DNA of 40,847 nucleotides from Streptomyces sp. ISL-43 (GCF_018614195.1 NZ_JAGGOT010000047.1:1-40847), one strand, 5' to 3'. Counted from the first letter of the stretch, positions 1-7,591 are shown. Notes: a model not told the origin generated them from the letters alone. Program-made: numbers and translations.

Positions 1-245
1 GAGTCCTCGGGGCGCAGGTCGGACAGCGCCAGATCGGGCTGGACGCGCAAGCCGCCCATGGTGGTGACGGGCTCCTTGGCGGCGAGGCCGACCGTGCGGA
101 CCTCGTAGCCGCGCTGGGTGAGATGGGCGGTGGTGTGGCCCGTCTCCCAGTCGGCGTAGGTGTCGTAGACGGCCACGTGGACCCGCCCGCCGGTCCCGCC
201 GGATCGCTGGGTTTCCGAATGGATTCCCGACTGGGTTTCGCTCAT
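1..245 (-). CDS. DJ-1/PfpI family protein (partial, 3' end outside window)
   Basis: The visible N-terminus reads MSETQSG..., then a first beta strand VHVAVYDTYADWE, a helix with TAHLTQRGYEV, and the strand VRTVGLAAKEPVTTMGGLRVQPD. This order is the start of the type-1 glutamine-amidotransferase-like (DJ-1/PfpI) fold; the nucleophile-elbow Cys would lie past the window edge and cannot be seen. The ATG at 243-245 follows a good ribosome site on the minus strand (GGAGGTGAG, about 250-258). The first 15 or so residues are polar and probably disordered. It is divergent from the aminotransferase and shares a 180-bp repeat-rich promoter region with it. The exact substrate (glyoxalase, chaperone or amidase activity) cannot be told. 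Confidence 0.8.
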   Translation of the reverse strand, partial: MSETQSGIHSETQRSGGTGGRVHVAVYDTYADWETGHTTAHLTQRGYEVRTVGLAAKEPVTTMGGLRVQPDLALSDLRPED

Positions 246-293
246 CGTGCTCACCTCCGGTGCTGTTCCCGTACCTCTTCTGGTCAAGCCCTA

Positions 294-328
294 TGACAGT
301 AGGCTGACATAACGACAGTGTGCTGTCA
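294..328. promoter_or_regulatory. Cluster of TGACAG/CTGTCA half sites
   Basis: Between the DJ-1 gene and the aminotransferase the sequence holds TGACAG (294-299), CTGACA (304-309), CGACAG (313-318) and CTGTCA (323-328). The last two form a hairpin-like inverted repeat GACAG-4-CTGTC; the first and last also face each other. Such spaced half sites are typical of operators for a dimeric regulator. The nearby GntR gene at 2046 is the obvious candidate but nothing in the sequence proves it. Confidence 0.45.
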
Positions 329-341
329 ATAGATCGCACCG

Positions 342-404
342 CCCCATACAGACTGCCGAGACCCGCCCCCCACCCCCATACAGTCCGCCGATATCGCTCC
401 CCAC
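342..404. repeat. Two 32-bp-spaced direct repeats upstream of the aminotransferase
   Basis: CCCCATACAGACTGCCGA (342-359) and CCCCATACAGTCCGCCGA (374-391) are near-identical and start exactly 32 bp apart, which is three helical turns. Each is followed by a C-rich stretch ending CCCCACC. They sit directly upstream of the likely -10 of the 428 gene, where an activator or repressor would bind on the same face of DNA. Confidence 0.6.
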
Positions 405-415
405 CTGCGCACTTC

Positions 416-421
416 TAGCGT
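416..421 (+). promoter_or_regulatory. -10 element TAGCGT, probably leaderless transcript
   Basis: TAGCGT fits the actinobacterial TANNNT -10 pattern. It ends six bases before the ATG at 428, so the transcript would begin at or next to the start codon. There is no purine-rich ribosome site before that ATG, which fits leaderless translation, common in Streptomyces. No convincing -35 is seen; the direct repeats occupy that region, suggesting activator dependence. Confidence 0.5.
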
Positions 422-427
422 GACCGC

Positions 428-1780
428 ATGACCCCTCACGTCACCTCGGGCGCCACCGTCAAGGCCGCCGACCGCGCTCACGTCTTCCACTCCTGGTCCG
501 CCCAGGCCCTGATCGACCCGCTCGCCGTGGCCAAAGCCGAGGGGTCGCACTTCTGGGACTACGACGGCAAGCGCTATCTCGACTTCGCCTCCCAGCTGGT
601 CAACACCAACATCGGCCACCAGCACCCCAAGGTCGTCGCCGCCATCCAGGAGCAGGCGGCCACGCTCTGCACCCTGGCCCCCGGTTTCGCCGTCGACGTC
701 CGCTCCGAGGCCGCACGCCTCATCTCCCAGCGGACCCCCGGCGACCTCGACAAGATCTTCTTCACCAACGGCGGCGCCGAGGCCGTCGAGAACGCCGTCC
801 GCATGGCCCGGCTGCACACCGGCCGGCAGAAGGTGCTCTCCACCTACCGCTCGTACCACGGCGCCACCGCCGCCGCGATCAACCTGACCGGCGACCCGCG
901 CCGCTGGCCCTCGGACACGGCCGCCGCGGGCGTCGTGCACTTCTGGGGACCCTTCCTCTACCGCTCGCCCTTCCACGCGACGACCGAGGCCGAGGAGTGC
1001 GCGCGCGCCCTCACCCACCTCGCCGACACCATCGCCTTCGAGGGGCCGGCGACGATCGCCGCGATCATCCTGGAGTCCGTCCCCGGCACGGCCGGGATCA
1101 TGACCCCGCCCCCCGGCTACCTGGCCGGCGTGCGCGAGCTCTGCGACCGCCACGGCATCGTCTTCATCCTGGACGAGGTCATGTCGGGATTCGGCCGGAC
1201 CGGCAAGTGGTTCGCCGCCGAGCACTGGGACGTCACGCCCGACCTGATCACCTTCGCCAAGGGCGTCAACAGCGGCTACGTCCCGCTCGGCGGCGTCGCG
1301 ATCTCCGCGGAGATCGCCGAGACCTTCGCCACGCGCCCCTACCCGGGCGGGCTCACCTACTCCGGCCACCCGCTGGCCTGCGCCGCGGCCGTCGCGACGA
1401 TGACCGCCATGGACGAGGAGGGCATCGTCGAGCACTCCGCCCACCTCGGCGAGAACCTGATCGGCCCGGCCCTCGCCGAGATCGCGGAGCGTCACCCCTC
1501 CGTCGGCGAGGTGCGGGGCCTGGGCACCTTCTGGGCGCTCGAACTCGTACGGGACAAGGAGACGCGCGAGCCGCTCGTTCCCTACAACGCCGCGGGCGCG
1601 GACAACGCGCCGATGGCCGAATTCGCCGCCGCCTGCAAGACGTCCGGACTGTGGCCGTTCGTCAACATGAACCGGACGCACGTGGTCCCCCCGTGCAACA
1701 TCACCGAGGCGGACGCCAAGGAGGGCCTGGCCCTGCTGGACGACGCCCTGACCGTCGCCGACCGGCACGTCCGCGCCTGA
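428..1780 (+). CDS. Class-III PLP-dependent aminotransferase (omega-aminotransferase type)
   Basis: 450 residues, the usual length of class-III aminotransferases. It shows the FTNGGAEAVENAVRMAR cofactor-binding motif, the YHGAT motif, ILDEVMSGFGRTGKWFA with the Asp that holds the pyridine nitrogen, and TFAKGVNSGYVPLGG with the PLP lysine at residue 278. The family moves an amino group from an omega-amine or amino acid such as beta-alanine, taurine or GABA to pyruvate or 2-oxoglutarate; the exact substrate is not readable here. It is the first gene after a repeat-rich divergent promoter, ends in a triple stop repeat and a strong terminator, and is followed by a GntR/FCD regulator that may control it. 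Confidence 0.92.
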   Translation: MTPHVTSGATVKAADRAHVFHSWSAQALIDPLAVAKAEGSHFWDYDGKRYLDFASQLVNTNIGHQHPKVVAAIQEQAATLCTLAPGFAVDVRSEAARLISQRTPGDLDKIFFTNGGAEAVENAVRMARLHTGRQKVLSTYRSYHGATAAAINLTGDPRRWPSDTAAAGVVHFWGPFLYRSPFHATTEAEECARALTHLADTIAFEGPATIAAIILESVPGTAGIMTPPPGYLAGVRELCDRHGIVFILDEVMSGFGRTGKWFAAEHWDVTPDLITFAKGVNSGYVPLGGVAISAEIAETFATRPYPGGLTYSGHPLACAAAVATMTAMDEEGIVEHSAHLGENLIGPALAEIAERHPSVGEVRGLGTFWALELVRDKETREPLVPYNAAGADNAPMAEFAAACKTSGLWPFVNMNRTHVVPPCNITEADAKEGLALLDDALTVADRHVRA

Positions 1781-1805
1781 CGTCCGCGCCTGACGCCCGC
1801 GCCTG
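1767..1805 (+). repeat. Three 13-bp tandem repeats carrying stop codons in all frames
   Basis: ACGTCCGCGCCTG occurs at 1767-1779 and 1780-1792 and as ACGCCCGCGCCTG at 1793-1805. Each copy makes a TGA with the next base. Because 13 is not a multiple of three, the stops at 1778, 1791 and 1804 lie in three different frames. The first is the aminotransferase stop. Confidence 0.9.
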
Positions 1806-1823
1806 ACCGACCCGCATTGCGCA

Positions 1824-1866
1824 GCGGCCCTGCTCGTGTGACCCGAAAGGGTTCGAGCAGGGCCGC
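1824..1866 (+). terminator. Strong stem-loop terminator after the aminotransferase
   Basis: GCGGCCCTGCTCG (1824-1836) pairs perfectly with CGAGCAGGGCCGC (1854-1866), 13 bp. The loop itself contains a small ACCC-GAAA-GGGT stem. No T run follows, as usual for actinomycete terminators. Confidence 0.85.
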
Positions 1867-2008
1867 ACGCGTGCGTACGGGTTCCCGCACGTCCGTGAGC
1901 AGCCCGTTCCGGGCCGGCCCGAGGGGTGAGCGTTCCACCGTCCGGATAACGAGCGCTAAATCCACATAGCGGCCACAGAACGATCAGTTTCAGCCGCGCC
2001 GCCTGGCC

Positions 2009-2038
2009 TAAGGTGTCCGAAGCCCACAGATGGAGACG
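2009..2038 (+). promoter_or_regulatory. -10 TAAGGT and ribosome site of the GntR gene
   Basis: TAAGGT at 2009-2014 is a good -10, placing the transcript start near 2021. GGAGACGG at about 2032-2039 is the ribosome site for the ATG at 2046. An upstream in-frame GTG at 2013 lies inside the -10 and so would not be transcribed, which decides the start. Confidence 0.5.
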
Positions 2039-2045
2039 GACCCCT

Positions 2046-2732
2046 ATGTCAGGCAGCGGCGCTGTCACTCGCAACACACTTCGCCAGCAGATCGCGGACG
2101 CGCTGCGTGACGAGGTGCTCGCGGGACGTCTGCCGCCCGGCACGGAGTTCACCGTGAAGCAGATCGCCGAGCAGTACGAAGTCTCGGCGACCCCCGTCCG
2201 CGAGGCCCTGGTGGACCTCTCCGGACAGGGCCTGCTCGACTCCGTCCAGCACCGCGGCTTCCGCGTCCGAGTCTTCTCCGTGGATGATTTCCGGGGCATG
2301 ATCGAGGCTCGTACGCTGATCGTGGAAGGAATCTTCCGCCAGCTCGTGGAACGCGGCACCGCTCCCGGCACAGGTGAGCGGCTGGTCTCGGTGCGCCGTC
2401 GGGCGGAGGAGGCGCGGCGGGCGTCGCTGACCGGCTCGCTCGAAGTGCTGATCGGCTACGACTTGCGCTTCTGGAGGGAGCTGAGCGGGCTGGTCGGCAA
2501 CATCTACATCTCGGAGTTCCTGCACCGGCTCCGCGTGCAGTGCTGGGTCTTCGCGGTCCCCTACCTGAAGGCCGAGCCACACCTGCGCACCGACCTGTGG
2601 TCCGGCCACAACGAACTGATCGACGCGGTGACCCGCGCGGACGCCGAGGAGGTACGCCGCCTCGTGCACGCGTACAACCAGCACGGTCTGGACTGGGCCG
2701 CGGGCCTCGGGCCGAAGGCGGCCGGCCAGTGA
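2046..2732 (+). CDS. GntR-family (FadR/FCD) transcriptional regulator
   Basis: 228 residues. Residues about 1-75 form the GntR winged helix (TLRQQIADALRDEVLAGRLPPG, then EQYEVSATPVREALVDLSGQGLL). The C-terminal half is all-helical and matches FCD effector domains: EARTLIVEG, YDLRFWRELS, GHNELIDAVTRADAEEVRRLVHAYNQH. FCD domains usually hold a metal through one Asp and three His; here the Asp of YDLRFW and later His residues are present, but the His normally four residues after the Asp is a Trp, so metal binding may be altered. The last codons overlap the start of the glycosyltransferase gene (GTGA at 2729-2732), implying coupled translation. Its likely targets are the neighbouring aminotransferase and itself; this is inference. 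Confidence 0.88.
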   Translation: MSGSGAVTRNTLRQQIADALRDEVLAGRLPPGTEFTVKQIAEQYEVSATPVREALVDLSGQGLLDSVQHRGFRVRVFSVDDFRGMIEARTLIVEGIFRQLVERGTAPGTGERLVSVRRRAEEARRASLTGSLEVLIGYDLRFWRELSGLVGNIYISEFLHRLRVQCWVFAVPYLKAEPHLRTDLWSGHNELIDAVTRADAEEVRRLVHAYNQHGLDWAAGLGPKAAGQ

Positions 2733-5401
2733 GCCCGGAGAACGGCGCGAGCGCGAGCAGCGCGGCTCCGGCGGACCGGACGGCTCCGGCGGACCGGACG
2801 GCTCCGGCGGACCGGACGGCCCAGGCGGACCGGACGGCCCCGGCAGACCCGACGGCCCCGGCCGCGACGCCGTGGCTCGGTGCCGTCGGACTCTCCGTCG
2901 TCATCCCCGTCCTCGGCGGGGACGACCGCATCGGCGGGACGCTCGCCACCGCCCCCGGGCGGCTCGACGCCCTGCTCGGCGCCGGGCCCGGCGACTGGGA
3001 ACTCGTCGTCGTCGGCGACGGCCCCGCCGATGCCGTCCTGGCGGCGGCCGCCGACGAGCCGCGGATCCGGCTGGTGCGCCTCGACTCGCACCCCGACGGG
3101 GAACCCGGAAACCACCGCCCCGGCAAGGGAGCCGCGCTGCGTGCCGGAGTGCTCGCGTCCGCCGGCCGGCGGGTGCTGATCACCGACGCCGGCCTCACCA
3201 CGCCGCTCGACGAGCTGGCCCGTCTGGAGCGCGTCCTGGACCAAGCCGAGGAGCGGGCGCAGGCCCTCGACCCCGGCCCGGACCCGGCCGGTGGCCACAC
3301 CTCGGTCCACACCTCGGTCCACACGCCGGTCCACACCTCGATCCACACCTCGATCCCCGCCGCGGTCCTCGGCCGGTCCGGGAACCGTCTGGTCCGCGCC
3401 ATCGGCATCCCGGGCATACCGGGATTCCGCGCCGACACCTGCGGCTTCGCCCTCTTCGACGGCGACCGCGCCCGCGCCGCCTTCGGCGCCTCCACCCTCG
3501 ACGGCCCCGCCATCGACGCCGAGGTCCTGCGCTGGATCCGCCGCCAGGGCTGGCACGTGGCCGAGGTCCCGCTGCACCGTGCCGCCCGCACCGCGGACAG
3601 CACGCGCACCGCAGGCCCCGTACGCCCGGCCCGCACCGGCCGTCCCCGCCGTCCCGCCGGCGAGCGCCGCCTCGCGCTCCGCGAGCTGCCGCGCCTGAAC
3701 GCCGGCGGCCTCGCCGTCGCCGCCGCCTTCCTCGTGCTCTCCTTCTACGTCTTCCAAGGCCTGTGGGCGGACCTCGACGGCAGCTACCTCGCGGACGCGC
3801 TCCAGGACCAGAACCAGTGGGAGTGGTTCGTCGGAGTCACCACCGACAACATCACCCACCTGCGCAATCCGCTCTTCACCTTCGCCCAGGGCATGCCGGA
3901 CGGCGTGAACCTCATGGCCAACGCCACGATGCTCGGCCTGAACGTCCCGCTCATCCCGGTCACCCTGCTCTTCGGCGCGACCGTCACCTTCGCGCTGGTC
4001 CTCACGCTGGGCATGGCCGCCAGCGCCTGGACCTGGTACTGGCTGATCCGCCGCCGGTTCGTGCGCAGCCGCTGGGCCGCCGCCGCGGGCGGGGCGCTCG
4101 CCGCTTTCGCGCCGCCGATGGTCTCGCACGCCAACGGCCACCCGAACTTCGTCGTCCTCTTCATGATCCCGCTGATCGTCGACCGGGCGATGCGCCTGTG
4201 CGAGGGCCGGAACGTGACGCGTGACGGGGTCCTGCTCGGGCTGTTCGCGACGTACCAGATCTTCATCGGCGAGGAGCCGCTGCTCATCGCCGCGCTCGGC
4301 ATGGTGGTCTACTGCCTCGCCTGCCTGCTCGTGGACCGCCGCCGCGCCCTCGCGGCCGCGCGGCCGCTGGGAGCCGGCCTGGTCGTCGCCCTCGCCGTCT
4401 GCCTGCCGCTGGTGGCCGTCCCGCTGTTCTGGCAGTTCTTCGGCCCGCAGAGCTACCACGCGATCCTGCACGGGGACAACGCCGGGAACAGCCCGCGCGC
4501 CCTCATCGAGTACGCCGGGCGCTCGCTCTTCGGCGACCCCGAGACGGCCGCCCGCCTCTCCCTGAACACCACCGAGCAGAACGCCTTCTACGGCTGGCCC
4601 CTGCTGGCCTTCGGCGTCGCCGTCTGCGTGTGGCTGTGGCGCAGCAGGACCGTACGGGCCCTCGCGATCACCGGTTTCGTCACGCTGCTGCTGTCGCTGG
4701 GCCCGTGGGTGCCCGTACCGCGCACGGAGGTCGTGCTGCCGGGCCCCTGGCGGCTGATGATCGAGCTGCCGCTCTTCGAGTCGGTGATCGAGGGGCGCGT
4801 GGCCATGGTCTGCGCCCCCGTCCTCGGCATCCTGCTCGCCCTCGCGCTCGACCGGATCGTGCGGATGCGCACGCGCGAGCTGCGCACGCTCGGCCTGTTC
4901 GGGGCGGCGGCCGCGCTGATTCCGGTCCTGCCGCTGCCGCTGACCGTCCGGGACCGTGCGCCGGTTCCCGCCTTCATCACCTCCGGGTCGTGGAAGGACT
5001 ACGTCAAGGACGGCGAGGCACTCGTTCCGGTACCGCTGCCGGACCCGGGCCAGGCGGACGCGCTGCACTGGCAGGTGGAGGCGGACTTCGGCTTCCGGCT
5101 GGCCGGCGGCTACTTCAACGGCCCGTGGGGACCCGACCGGATCGGCATCTACGGGGCCACCCCCAGGCACCTGTCGAACCTCCTGCGCGACGTCCGCTAC
5201 GGCGCGCAGCCGCCCGAGGTCGACCCGGCCTGGCAGGCCCAGGCCCGCCAGGACCTGGAGTACTGGAAGGCGGGCGTGGTCGTCCTGCCCGTCCAGGAGC
5301 GGGACACCGAGCTGCGGGACCTGATCAGCGGGCTGCTGGGCCGGCCGCCGGAGAAGGTGCTGGACGCGTGGGTCTGGAGGGTGGGACCGGCGGCGCCGTA
5401 G
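2729..5401 (+). CDS. GT2 glycosyltransferase fused to a polytopic membrane (GT-C-like) domain
   Basis: About 890 residues from GTG 2729, chosen because it overlaps the GntR stop. Residues 14-45 are a PADRTA repeat. Residues 55-315 form a GT2 domain (LSVVIPVLGGDDRIGG, then GKGAALRAG) like polyprenyl-phosphate glycosyltransferases, but the metal motif DADL reads ITDAGLTTPLDE (D153, G155), lacking the second Asp. The GT2 domain carries a five-copy HTSV repeat at about residue 190. From about residue 322 the protein is membrane-spanning with many hydrophobic helices, an early acidic loop (LDGSYLADALQDQNQW) and a large C-terminal soluble tail, an arrangement like GT-C enzymes that use lipid-linked sugars. 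Probable role: sugar transfer at the cell envelope. The missing Asp means the GT2 part may be weakened or non-catalytic. Confidence 0.75.
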   Translation: MSPENGASASSAAPADRTAPADRTAPADRTAQADRTAPADPTAPAATPWLGAVGLSVVIPVLGGDDRIGGTLATAPGRLDALLGAGPGDWELVVVGDGPADAVLAAAADEPRIRLVRLDSHPDGEPGNHRPGKGAALRAGVLASAGRRVLITDAGLTTPLDELARLERVLDQAEERAQALDPGPDPAGGHTSVHTSVHTPVHTSIHTSIPAAVLGRSGNRLVRAIGIPGIPGFRADTCGFALFDGDRARAAFGASTLDGPAIDAEVLRWIRRQGWHVAEVPLHRAARTADSTRTAGPVRPARTGRPRRPAGERRLALRELPRLNAGGLAVAAAFLVLSFYVFQGLWADLDGSYLADALQDQNQWEWFVGVTTDNITHLRNPLFTFAQGMPDGVNLMANATMLGLNVPLIPVTLLFGATVTFALVLTLGMAASAWTWYWLIRRRFVRSRWAAAAGGALAAFAPPMVSHANGHPNFVVLFMIPLIVDRAMRLCEGRNVTRDGVLLGLFATYQIFIGEEPLLIAALGMVVYCLACLLVDRRRALAAARPLGAGLVVALAVCLPLVAVPLFWQFFGPQSYHAILHGDNAGNSPRALIEYAGRSLFGDPETAARLSLNTTEQNAFYGWPLLAFGVAVCVWLWRSRTVRALAITGFVTLLLSLGPWVPVPRTEVVLPGPWRLMIELPLFESVIEGRVAMVCAPVLGILLALALDRIVRMRTRELRTLGLFGAAAALIPVLPLPLTVRDRAPVPAFITSGSWKDYVKDGEALVPVPLPDPGQADALHWQVEADFGFRLAGGYFNGPWGPDRIGIYGATPRHLSNLLRDVRYGAQPPEVDPAWQAQARQDLEYWKAGVVVLPVQERDTELRDLISGLLGRPPEKVLDAWVWRVGPAAP
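2771..2860 (+). repeat. Five 18-bp coding tandem repeats (PADRTA)
   Basis: The unit GCGGACCGGACGGCTCCG starts at 2771, 2789, 2807, 2825 and 2843 with increasing drift in the last two copies. Being 18 bp it keeps the reading frame, so copy number changes only lengthen the disordered N-terminus of the glycosyltransferase. Confidence 0.92.
3294..3353 (+). repeat. Five 12-bp coding tandem repeats (HTSV/HTSI)
   Basis: CCACACCTCGGT at 3294 and 3306, CCACACGCCGGT at 3318 and CCACACCTCGAT at 3330 and 3342. They encode a His-Thr-Ser-Val/Ile tract inserted in the GT2 domain in the loop after the expected metal motif. Confidence 0.92.
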
Positions 5402-5521
5402 CCCCCGTGGGAGCCGGTGGCGCGGCGCGGGCTCCGGTGCGAGGTTCTGCTCACCCCTTCGCGGAGCGTGTCCGGCGCACTACGCTGGCCCGATCGGCGA
5501 AATCGACTGATCGGAGGCCGA

Positions 5522-6172
5522 GTGGCCTGTGACCTGTGGCTGGTCCCCCTTGTCGACGTGCTGTGCCACAGCCCCGACAACCCCTTCGCGGAAGAGATCG
5601 CCTCGTACGACAAGGTGCTGGGCGAGGCCGGACTGCCGTCCGTGCCGGTGTTCGCGTACATGCCGGGGCTCTCCGGGGACGTCGCCCCGGTGGCCGGTTT
5701 CGACTACGACGCCCTGCACTTCCTGCGGCGGGCGTACCTGCTCCAGATCTGCGGGCTGCCGGTGACGCCGGTGGACGAGTTGGGCGGGGACTACGAGCAG
5801 CTGCTGGAGATGTTCGAGTCGACGGCCCAGCAGTCGCACCTGGTGTGGCACTACGACCACGCGGGGGCGTACGTCCCCGTGGACTTCGCGGTTCCGCTGG
5901 CCAACGAGGAGCTGCTGGCCGGCGGCGGCCCGCTGGGGTCGGCCCAGGGGCTGCTGAGGGAGCTGGCGGTGGTGGCTCCCGCGATCGGGATAGACCCCGG
6001 GAATCCGCCGGTGGCGCCCGCCCCGCCGGGGCGGCCGACGTCGCTGGAGGAGCCCGCGGGGCCGATCCCCTACGACGACAGCCCCTTCGCGCGCGAGCGG
6101 CACGTGTGGCTGGGTCTGCACGCGGCGGCGACCCGGAGCCTCGGACAGGGCTCGATGATCATCTTCAGCTGA
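5522..6172 (+). CDS. Conserved actinobacterial protein of unknown function
   Basis: 216 residues from GTG 5522, which follows the ribosome site GGAGG at 5514-5518; no better start lies upstream. The protein begins ACDLWLVPLVDVLCHSPDNPFAEEIASYDKV and has no signal peptide or membrane segment. The middle is acidic with many aromatic residues (HLVWHYDHAG, VDFAVPLANEELL), the segment around residues 165-190 is Pro-rich, and the C-terminus reads HVWLGLHAAATRSLGQGSMIIFS. I do not recognise a characterised domain. It converges on the SLATT gene across a terminator, in the same neighbourhood as ybaB and recR, and its clean codon use supports a real gene. Confidence 0.75.
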   Translation: MACDLWLVPLVDVLCHSPDNPFAEEIASYDKVLGEAGLPSVPVFAYMPGLSGDVAPVAGFDYDALHFLRRAYLLQICGLPVTPVDELGGDYEQLLEMFESTAQQSHLVWHYDHAGAYVPVDFAVPLANEELLAGGGPLGSAQGLLRELAVVAPAIGIDPGNPPVAPAPPGRPTSLEEPAGPIPYDDSPFARERHVWLGLHAAATRSLGQGSMIIFS

Positions 6173-6208
6173 GCCGGACTCGGCCCGGATTCCGCCCGGA
6201 GCCGGCTT

Positions 6209-6227
6209 CCCGGGGCCCAGCCCCGGG
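6209..6227. terminator. Bidirectional stem-loop between convergent genes
   Basis: CCCGGGGC (6209-6216) pairs with GCCCCGGG (6220-6227) around a three-base loop. It lies between the stops of the 5522 gene and the SLATT gene. Confidence 0.65.
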
Positions 6228-6244
6228 AGGCCCGGCCGTGGGTG

Positions 6245-6970
6245 TCAGCGCGGCTGCTCCGGCGGTCTCTGCCGGGGCATGTTCGGGCGGGTGCCCGGAG
6301 GGAGGGGGAAGCGGGCCGGAGGGACGTACGCGTCCGAGCGGGCCCCGCCCGCGCCCAGGGACTGCATCACCAGCGGCGCGGGGCCCGAGCTGAACTCCAC
6401 CATCCACTCCGCGGTCTCGGAGCGCACCAGCTCCGTGACGTCCTCGGAGAACCGGCGCAGCACGGTGAGACATCGTTCCGCCGCCTCGCTCGCGGTGCCC
6501 TCCGTAGGGCCCAGGACCTCCCGTACGTTCTCCGAGGCCCAGTCGAACTGCAGGGTCTGCAGGCGCCGCTGCACGGCCTGCGCCGTCGCGACGTCCCGCA
6601 TCCAGCCCGAGGTCATGCCGAAGAACCGGTCGCAGGCCAGGCAGGCCGCTCCCAGGAGGAGCGAGAGGTAGCCGTACGAGGCCGCACCGGGCGCCGAGCC
6701 GGTCAGCTCCAACAGCGGCATCGCGGCGCCCAGGACCGCGCCCACGGCCGCCCCGGCCCGCAGGACGCGGGCGCCCCGGCGCTTCCAGCCCCGGTCCGCG
6801 AGGTACCACTCGGCGGTGCGCAGCGCGTCGGCCTCGACCCGCCGGTAGAGCTCGTCGAGCCGCTCGGCGGGCTCGCCCCAGTCCCCGAGAGGGAACGGCC
6901 GGCCGGTAAGGTCGCCGTCCTCTGCGGGATCCCGGGGTGGCCCCTCGGGCTGCATCTCCGGCTGACTCAC
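6245..6970 (-). CDS. SLATT domain membrane protein
   Basis: 241 residues from GTG at 6970 (complement), which has GGGAG about 8 bases upstream. Residues 35-65 hold LDELYRRVEADALRTAEWYLADRGWKRR, then two membrane helices (about 68-90 and 97-116) joined by a short loop, then a long helical region (QAVQRRLQTLQFDWASENVREVL) and a Pro/Arg-rich C-terminal tail. Two helices flanked by amphipathic helices are the hallmark of SLATT proteins, proposed in comparative-genomics work to be pore-forming effectors in nucleotide-signal conflict systems. Here no nucleotide cyclase is adjacent and the gene sits beside ybaB-recR, so a housekeeping or repair-linked role is as likely. Function is inference. Confidence 0.75.
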   Translation of the reverse strand: MSQPEMQPEGPPRDPAEDGDLTGRPFPLGDWGEPAERLDELYRRVEADALRTAEWYLADRGWKRRGARVLRAGAAVGAVLGAAMPLLELTGSAPGAASYGYLSLLLGAACLACDRFFGMTSGWMRDVATAQAVQRRLQTLQFDWASENVREVLGPTEGTASEAAERCLTVLRRFSEDVTELVRSETAEWMVEFSSGPAPLVMQSLGAGGARSDAYVPPARFPLPPGTRPNMPRQRPPEQPR

Positions 6971-7178
6971 CCGGCACTCCCTCTGCCTGCGCTGACGTGT
7001 GGTGGTGCGCGTGTGCGCAATGGTGCGCATGCTCTTCCTACCTTCGAATGAGGCGCGATGGGCGACGATTCCCGGGATTTCCGCCCGCAAGGAGGGCCCC
7101 AGCAGGTACGCGCACGCCTCGTCTCTCACTCGAAAGAGTTGGTCCTCACGGCGTAGGGCGCGGTGCCCGGGGAGCACG

Positions 7179-7240
7179 TAGGCTCGGATTTGACCGAGCG
7201 GTCCGACGCCCGGGCCGACACGACGAAGTTACGGAGTGAG
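7179..7240 (+). promoter_or_regulatory. Possible -10 TAGGCT and ribosome site for ybaB-recR
   Basis: TAGGCT (7179-7184) is a typical Streptomyces -10, giving a start near 7191; no good -35 is visible. ACGGAGTGAG (7231-7240) is the ribosome site for the GTG at 7247. A small ACTC-GAAA-GAGT hairpin lies upstream at 7128-7139. The rest of 6971-7246 shows no gene. Confidence 0.4.
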
Positions 7241-7246
7241 TGACCT

Positions 7247-7591
7247 GTGATTCCCGGTGGTGGTCAGCCCAACATGCAGCAGCTGCTCCAGCAGGCCCAG
7301 AAGATGCAGCAGGACCTCGCCGTGGCCCAGGAAGAGCTGGCGCAGGCCGAGGTCGAGGGCCAGGCCGGCGGCGGACTGGTCAAGGCGACCGTCACCGGTT
7401 CCGGTGAACTGCGCGCACTGGTGATCGACCCGAAGGCCGTGGACCCCGAGGACACGGAGACGCTCGCGGACCTGGTCGTCGCGGCGGTCCAGGCGGCCAA
7501 TGAGAACGCGCAGGCGCTCCAGCAGCAGAAGCTGGGGCCGCTGGCCCAGGGGCTGGGCGGCGGCAGCGGTATCCCCGGCCTCCCGTTCTAG
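7247..7591 (+). CDS. ybaB: YbaB/EbfC family nucleoid-associated protein
   Basis: 114 residues. The N-terminus NMQQLLQQAQKMQQDLAVAQEELAQAEVEGQAGGGLVKATVTGSGELRALVIDP is the diagnostic YbaB sequence: a long helix, then a beta segment. YbaB is a small dimeric DNA-binding protein found beside recR in most bacteria, with a proposed role in DNA repair or nucleoid organisation. The C-terminus is Gly/Pro-rich (LGGGSGIPGLPF), as in other actinobacterial members. It lies 75 bp upstream of recR, same strand, probably one transcript. GTG start is set by the ribosome site 7231-7240. Confidence 0.95.
   Translation: MIPGGGQPNMQQLLQQAQKMQQDLAVAQEELAQAEVEGQAGGGLVKATVTGSGELRALVIDPKAVDPEDTETLADLVVAAVQAANENAQALQQQKLGPLAQGLGGGSGIPGLPF

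Noticed and set aside
326..2371. Long open frame antisense to the aminotransferase and GntR genes
   Set aside because: High-GC shadow frame with biased, repetitive composition, no ribosome site and no recognisable domain; the plus-strand genes explain it.
2771..3353. Tandem repeats as a CRISPR array
   Set aside because: Units are 12 and 18 bp, contiguous without unique spacers, and in frame in a gene.
2561..5170. Very long open frame antisense to the glycosyltransferase
   Set aside because: Composition rich in Gly, Arg, Glu and His is typical of shadow frames in high-GC DNA; no domain seen.
6971..7246. Small SRP RNA (ffs) or other RNA gene upstream of ybaB
   Set aside because: The SRP hallmark GGAAG/AGCAG motif is not present.
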